A stretch of DNA of 64,000 nucleotides from Streptomyces tuirus (lineage in GTDB: Bacteria; Actinomycetota; Actinomycetes; Streptomycetales; Streptomycetaceae): contig NZ_AP023439.1 in assembly GCF_014701095.1 (NCBI RefSeq), forward strand, positions 3,460,001-3,524,000. Reading direction: 5' to 3'. The position numbers and the translations under genes are program-made. This document shows, piece by piece, positions 60,388 to 64,000 of the stretch. How positions within the stretch are numbered: position 1 is the stretch's first letter; each line of letters begins with the position of its first letter. A model generated the notes under the pieces. That model was given only the letters and a program-made list of their open reading frames with translations, ran no database searches and was not told where the DNA came from.

Positions 60388-61980
60388 GTGAGACCGGACG
60401 ACCGTCACGACCGGCGGGCCGCCCAGGGAGGCATCCCCGACGGCCTGCTGGTCGGCATACTGGCGTTCCTCCTCGGCATGACCGTGCTGGCGTGGACGGC
60501 CACGGGCCTGGCCGCCCTGTTCGCCCACGGCTCCTGGCCCTCCGGCGTCACCTTCGCCCGGACACCGCTCGCCATGCGCGGCCTCATCGCCCAGCCCCAC
60601 GACATCCCCGGCGCCTGGCCCGACACACCCCCCGGTGAACTCTCCGGCTACGGCCTCTTCTGGGGCCTGTTCATCGGCCAGCTGATGATCCTGGTCGTCC
60701 TGACGGTGTTCGTCATGGGCACCCTGGCCCGATGGCGGGCGGTCCGGGCCAGACGCCGGGAGGAGAGAATCCTGGCGGCGGAGGAACGGCCGGCACCGAC
60801 GCCGCACGAGGTACCGGCGGCGGCGCGGGAGCAGGCATCCACAGCTGCGCGGCACGAGGTACCGGCGGCACAGGAGCCCGCATCCACAGCCGTACAGCAC
60901 GAGGTTCCGACACCGCGCCGCTCGGCCCCCGATCCCGCGAGCCCCCCAGCAAGCCCTGCCGACCTCCCACACTCGACGGCAACCGCCACCCCAGCCCCGG
61001 CGACCGTCCCCGCGACCCCGGCGTCCCTCTTCGCCCAGCCATGGACGGGCGGTTGGGAAAAGGTCCTGGTAGCCCCGAGGGAAACCCGCCAGACCACCGC
61101 CACCCAGGCCGTACGCGACGCGGAAGGCCCAGCCCTCATCGTCACGTCGAACCCCCTCCTCTGGCAGGACACCAAGGACGCCAGAGCCAAACTGGGCCCC
61201 ACCCACCTCTACGACCCCACCCACCTCTGCGACACCCCGTCCCGCCTCCACTGGTCCCCCACCACCGGCTGCGAGGACAAGGACACGGCAACCCGACGGG
61301 CCACCGCCCTCCTCACCCCCGTACGCCCCACCGCCAAACTCGACCAGGCCCTCACCGACACGGCCACCACACTCCTGCGCAGCTACCTGCACGCCGCCGC
61401 GATCGACGGCCGCACCATCCGCCACGTCCACCGCTGGTCCCAGGGCACCCAGATCCAGGACGCCGTACGCATCCTCCGCACCAACCCCAAGGCCGCCCCC
61501 GGCTCCGCGGGTGAACTCGAGGGTGCCCTCACGGCCCACCCCGAACGCCGCGACATGGCCCAGCAGTTGACCACCCGCGCCCTCGCGGCCCTCTCCACGG
61601 TCAATATCCGCGAGGCCTGCACTCCCAACCGAACTGATGCCCTCGCCTTGGATTCCTTCGTCCACGAAGGGGGCACGCTTTACGTGGTGGGGGAATCCAT
61701 CGAGGACCCCAGGACACACCCGGGCGCCATGCCCCTCCTGACGGCCCTCGTCTCGAGCGTGGTCGAGCGCGGCCGGCACATGGCCGAACGGTCATCGGCC
61801 GGTCGCCTCGACCCACCAATGACGCTCGTCCTGGACGACGTCGCGGCCGTGGCCCCGCTTCCCCAACTCCCGGAGCTGCTGGCCACCGGAGCGGACCGGG
61901 GCATGCCGACCCTGGCCCTGCTCCGGTCCCGCGAACAGGGCCGAGCCCGCTGGCCGCACGACGAACTGCCGGTCCAGTAA
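60388..61980 (+). CDS. VirD4/TraG-like coupling protein with degenerate Walker A
   Basis: 530 residues: two membrane helices (about 18-45 and 92-112), a Pro/Ala-rich linker (130-210) with repeated HEVPA, then a TraG-like domain. VirD4 landmarks after the P-loop are clear: EGPALIVTSNPLLWQDTKDA, HLYDPTHLCDTP, LHWSPTTGCEDKDTA, and Walker B LVLDDVAAVAPLPQLPELLA. In place of the P-loop stands VAPRETRQTTA (228-238), with no GK(S/T), and the protein ends soon after QGRARW, so C-terminal motifs are missing. It may be a non-catalytic adaptor. GTG 60388. Confidence 0.82.
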   Translation: MRPDDRHDRRAAQGGIPDGLLVGILAFLLGMTVLAWTATGLAALFAHGSWPSGVTFARTPLAMRGLIAQPHDIPGAWPDTPPGELSGYGLFWGLFIGQLMILVVLTVFVMGTLARWRAVRARRREERILAAEERPAPTPHEVPAAAREQASTAARHEVPAAQEPASTAVQHEVPTPRRSAPDPASPPASPADLPHSTATATPAPATVPATPASLFAQPWTGGWEKVLVAPRETRQTTATQAVRDAEGPALIVTSNPLLWQDTKDARAKLGPTHLYDPTHLCDTPSRLHWSPTTGCEDKDTATRRATALLTPVRPTAKLDQALTDTATTLLRSYLHAAAIDGRTIRHVHRWSQGTQIQDAVRILRTNPKAAPGSAGELEGALTAHPERRDMAQQLTTRALAALSTVNIREACTPNRTDALALDSFVHEGGTLYVVGESIEDPRTHPGAMPLLTALVSSVVERGRHMAERSSAGRLDPPMTLVLDDVAAVAPLPQLPELLATGADRGMPTLALLRSREQGRARWPHDELPVQ

Positions 61981-62003
61981 CCCGGCCAGACCCATCGAGG
62001 CCC

Positions 62004-62546
62004 CTACTCCCGCTCGAGGACGAACTCCAACTCCCGCTCCCCCGCGTCCCCCAACGGCACGACCACGCCACTCGGCAGGAACCCCACCCGCCGGTAGAAC
62101 CGCTGCGCCCGCCCGTTCTCCTCGTGCACGATGAGCCGCACCCGCTCCAGACCCTGCGCCCACGACCACTCCAGCGCCGCGTCGAACAGCACCTCGGTCA
62201 GCCCGCTCCCGCGCTCCTCGGGCCGTACGAACACACCGACCACATGCCCCTGCTTCCGCTCCACCGGAAACCCGGCCCAGTCGGTCGTCCCGGGCTCCTC
62301 CACGAGCACGGTCAGCGTCCCCACCCACCGCCCGTCCGGCCCCTCGGCGATGATCTGCTGCGCCTTGTCCGCCCCTTCGGCAGCCCCCGCGGTCCGCTCC
62401 TGCCAGAAGGAGTCCGGTCTGGCCGCGGCCTCCTCGTACGTCTCCAGGAAGGCCAGATGCGCCACCGGATCCCGCAGCGCCGCGAGCCGCAGCTCCTTCG
62501 CCGCGACCCACTCACCAGCACGGACGGACCTGATCACATAGCTCAT
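62004..62546 (-). CDS. GNAT-family N-acetyltransferase
   Basis: 180 residues with the GNAT core: acetyl-CoA loop VVGVFVRPEERGSGLTEVLF and C-terminal strand LIVHEENGRAQRFYRRVGFL. ATG 62546 begins MSYVIRSVRAGEWVAAKELR, the natural start of the fold; the frame remains open upstream without similarity. Substrate unknown. It is convergent with the T4SS-like operon (23-bp gap). Confidence 0.88.
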   Translation of the reverse strand: MSYVIRSVRAGEWVAAKELRLAALRDPVAHLAFLETYEEAAARPDSFWQERTAGAAEGADKAQQIIAEGPDGRWVGTLTVLVEEPGTTDWAGFPVERKQGHVVGVFVRPEERGSGLTEVLFDAALEWSWAQGLERVRLIVHEENGRAQRFYRRVGFLPSGVVVPLGDAGERELEFVLERE

Positions 62547-62779
62547 ACGGCCACGGTAGTACCCGGGTACGACACCGCTCACCCCGATTTCCCCACCGGC
62601 CCGACGCCCACCACCCCCGCACACGCGAGCATCGAAGCCTGCCGCCGGCACACGAACCCACCCATCGCCACGGCCACGTGGACGACGCGTCCGCCCCCGC
62701 GCAGACGCCTGCCACCCGGCACCGGAATCCCGCACGGTGGCCCCCGTGACGGACAACCGGGCGCCGGAGCCCCTCTGGG

Positions 62780-62890
62780 ACCCGCCGCATCACCGCCGCC
62801 GGCGACCGCGCCCGCATCCTGATCGTCACCACCTTCGACCTGGACGAATACGCCTACGCGGGCCTCCGCGCGGGCGCCCGCCTTCAATGA
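62780..62890 (+). pseudogene. Fragment of a NarL/FixJ response-regulator receiver domain
   Basis: The frame TRRITAAGDRARILIVTT, then FDLDEYAYAGLRAGA, is the middle of a NarL-type receiver (normally GIEATRRI...TTFDLDEYVYAGLRAGASGF). It is cut on both sides, and the frame closes with RLQ and a TGA. No start codon, phosphoacceptor Asp or HTH remains. It sits between the GNAT gene and the rRNA operon end. The 230 bases before it contain nothing I can name. Confidence 0.7.
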
Positions 62891-62907
62891 ATTGGCTCTG
62901 AACGCAG

Positions 62908-62939
62908 AAAACCCCCGCATCCGAAGATGCGGGGGTTTT
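62908..62939 (-). terminator. Terminator of the rRNA operon
   Basis: CCCCCGCATC pairs with GATGCGGGGG around a CGAA tetraloop, flanked by AAAA and TTTT. On the minus strand it follows the 5S gene by about 10 bp. It would also stop transcription coming from the left. Confidence 0.9.
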
Positions 62940-62948
62940 CCCAAAAAT

Positions 62949-63068
62949 TGTTCGGCGGCGTCCTACTCTCCCACAGGGTCCCCCCTGCAGTACCATCGGC
63001 GCTGTAAGGCTTAGCTTCCGGGTTCGGAATGTAACCGGGCGTTTCCCCTACGCTATAACCACCGAAAC
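62949..63068 (-). rRNA. rrf: 5S ribosomal RNA
   Basis: About 120 nt. On the minus strand it begins GTTTCGGTGGTTATAGCG, contains CCGAACCCGGAAGCTAAGCC and CGATGGTACTGCAGGGGGGA, and ends with GACGCCGCCGAAC, matching Streptomyces 5S. It lies about 70 bp after the 23S gene in the usual 16S-23S-5S order. Ends are accurate to a few bases. Confidence 0.95.
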
Positions 63069-63139
63069 ACTATGAAACTGACAACCGGCACTTTGGTTGT
63101 TCGTGGTTTCAGAACCAACACAGTGGACGCGAGCAACTG

Positions 63140-64000
<861 letters not shown>

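Overview
The window is a stretch of a Streptomyces chromosome (very high G+C, third-position GC bias, many 4-bp gene overlaps). It carries genes I recognise as Streptomyces/actinobacterial: devA/devB, rsiG, nur, glnR, mshD, ppk, the pst operon and csoR. From memory, and unverified, the gene order parallels S. coelicolor roughly from SCO4193 down to SCO4126 in reverse orientation. The right end runs into an rRNA operon read on the minus strand.

Layout. (1) 1-3.8 kb: three GntR-type regulators (one cut by the window edge, then DevA and DevE), the DevB HAD hydrolase, two paralogous 60-residue membrane proteins and shared palindromic operators. (2) 3.9-8.7 kb: Eis-like acetyltransferase, RsiG (c-di-GMP-dependent anti-sigma-WhiG), D-aminoacyl-tRNA deacylase, YgfZ, the nickel regulator Nur, a nitrobindin and a 32-residue membrane peptide. 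(3) 8.8-17.4 kb: a three-gene paralogous membrane-protein operon, DsrE-like, VOC and DUF3099 proteins, a sulfur locus (DUF1416, rhodanese, Cys-containing leader peptide), an LmeA-like DUF2993 protein, a MoaD-like protein and a hydrolase. (4) 17.6-23.2 kb: glnR, a LacI regulator, an HtrA-like protease, and an MprAB-like two-component system. (5) 23.2-28.6 kb: a 673-bp inverted-repeat element touching a decapitated DUF397 remnant, a second DUF2993 protein, a secreted 5'-nucleotidase, mycothiol synthase and a decayed GNAT fragment. (6) 28.6-36.1 kb: an ECF sigma/anti-sigma/ABC operon divergent from a YtrA-type GntR/ABC operon. (7) 36.5-46.5 kb: phosphate block: ppk-CHAD-Nudix, a PHO box, pstSCAB, and convergent pit/DUF47. 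(8) 46.6-54.2 kb: csoR with its operator, small conserved proteins, a lipoprotein, a BBE-type flavoprotein, PAP2 phosphatase, an SLT-NlpC/P60 peptidoglycan hydrolase, a 75-bp minisatellite, and a divergent SDR/TetR pair. (9) 54.7-62 kb: a translationally coupled operon resembling a type IV secretion apparatus. (10) 62-64 kb: a GNAT gene, a response-regulator remnant, 5S and partial 23S rRNA.

How the genes work together. The phosphate block joins high-affinity uptake (Pst), low-affinity uptake (Pit plus DUF47) and polyphosphate synthesis (Ppk with a coupled CHAD protein). Nitrogen (GlnR), nickel (Nur), copper (CsoR) and sulfur (Cys leader peptide plus rhodanese) control genes lie nearby. Development is represented by DevA/DevB/DevE and RsiG. 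The most unusual unit is the T4SS-like operon. It has a VirB2-like small membrane protein, a VirB8/TcpC-like protein, a VirB6-like protein, a VirB4 that looks split into an N-terminal VirB3/VirB4N protein and a separate ATPase, and a VirD4-like protein whose P-loop is degenerate. A VirB1-like hydrolase lies close by, and I see no relaxase or integrase. It may be a domesticated trafficking or cell-envelope machine rather than a conjugative element.

Limits: all family calls come from reading translated sequence without database searches; start codons are chosen from Shine-Dalgarno spacing, overlaps and family lengths.
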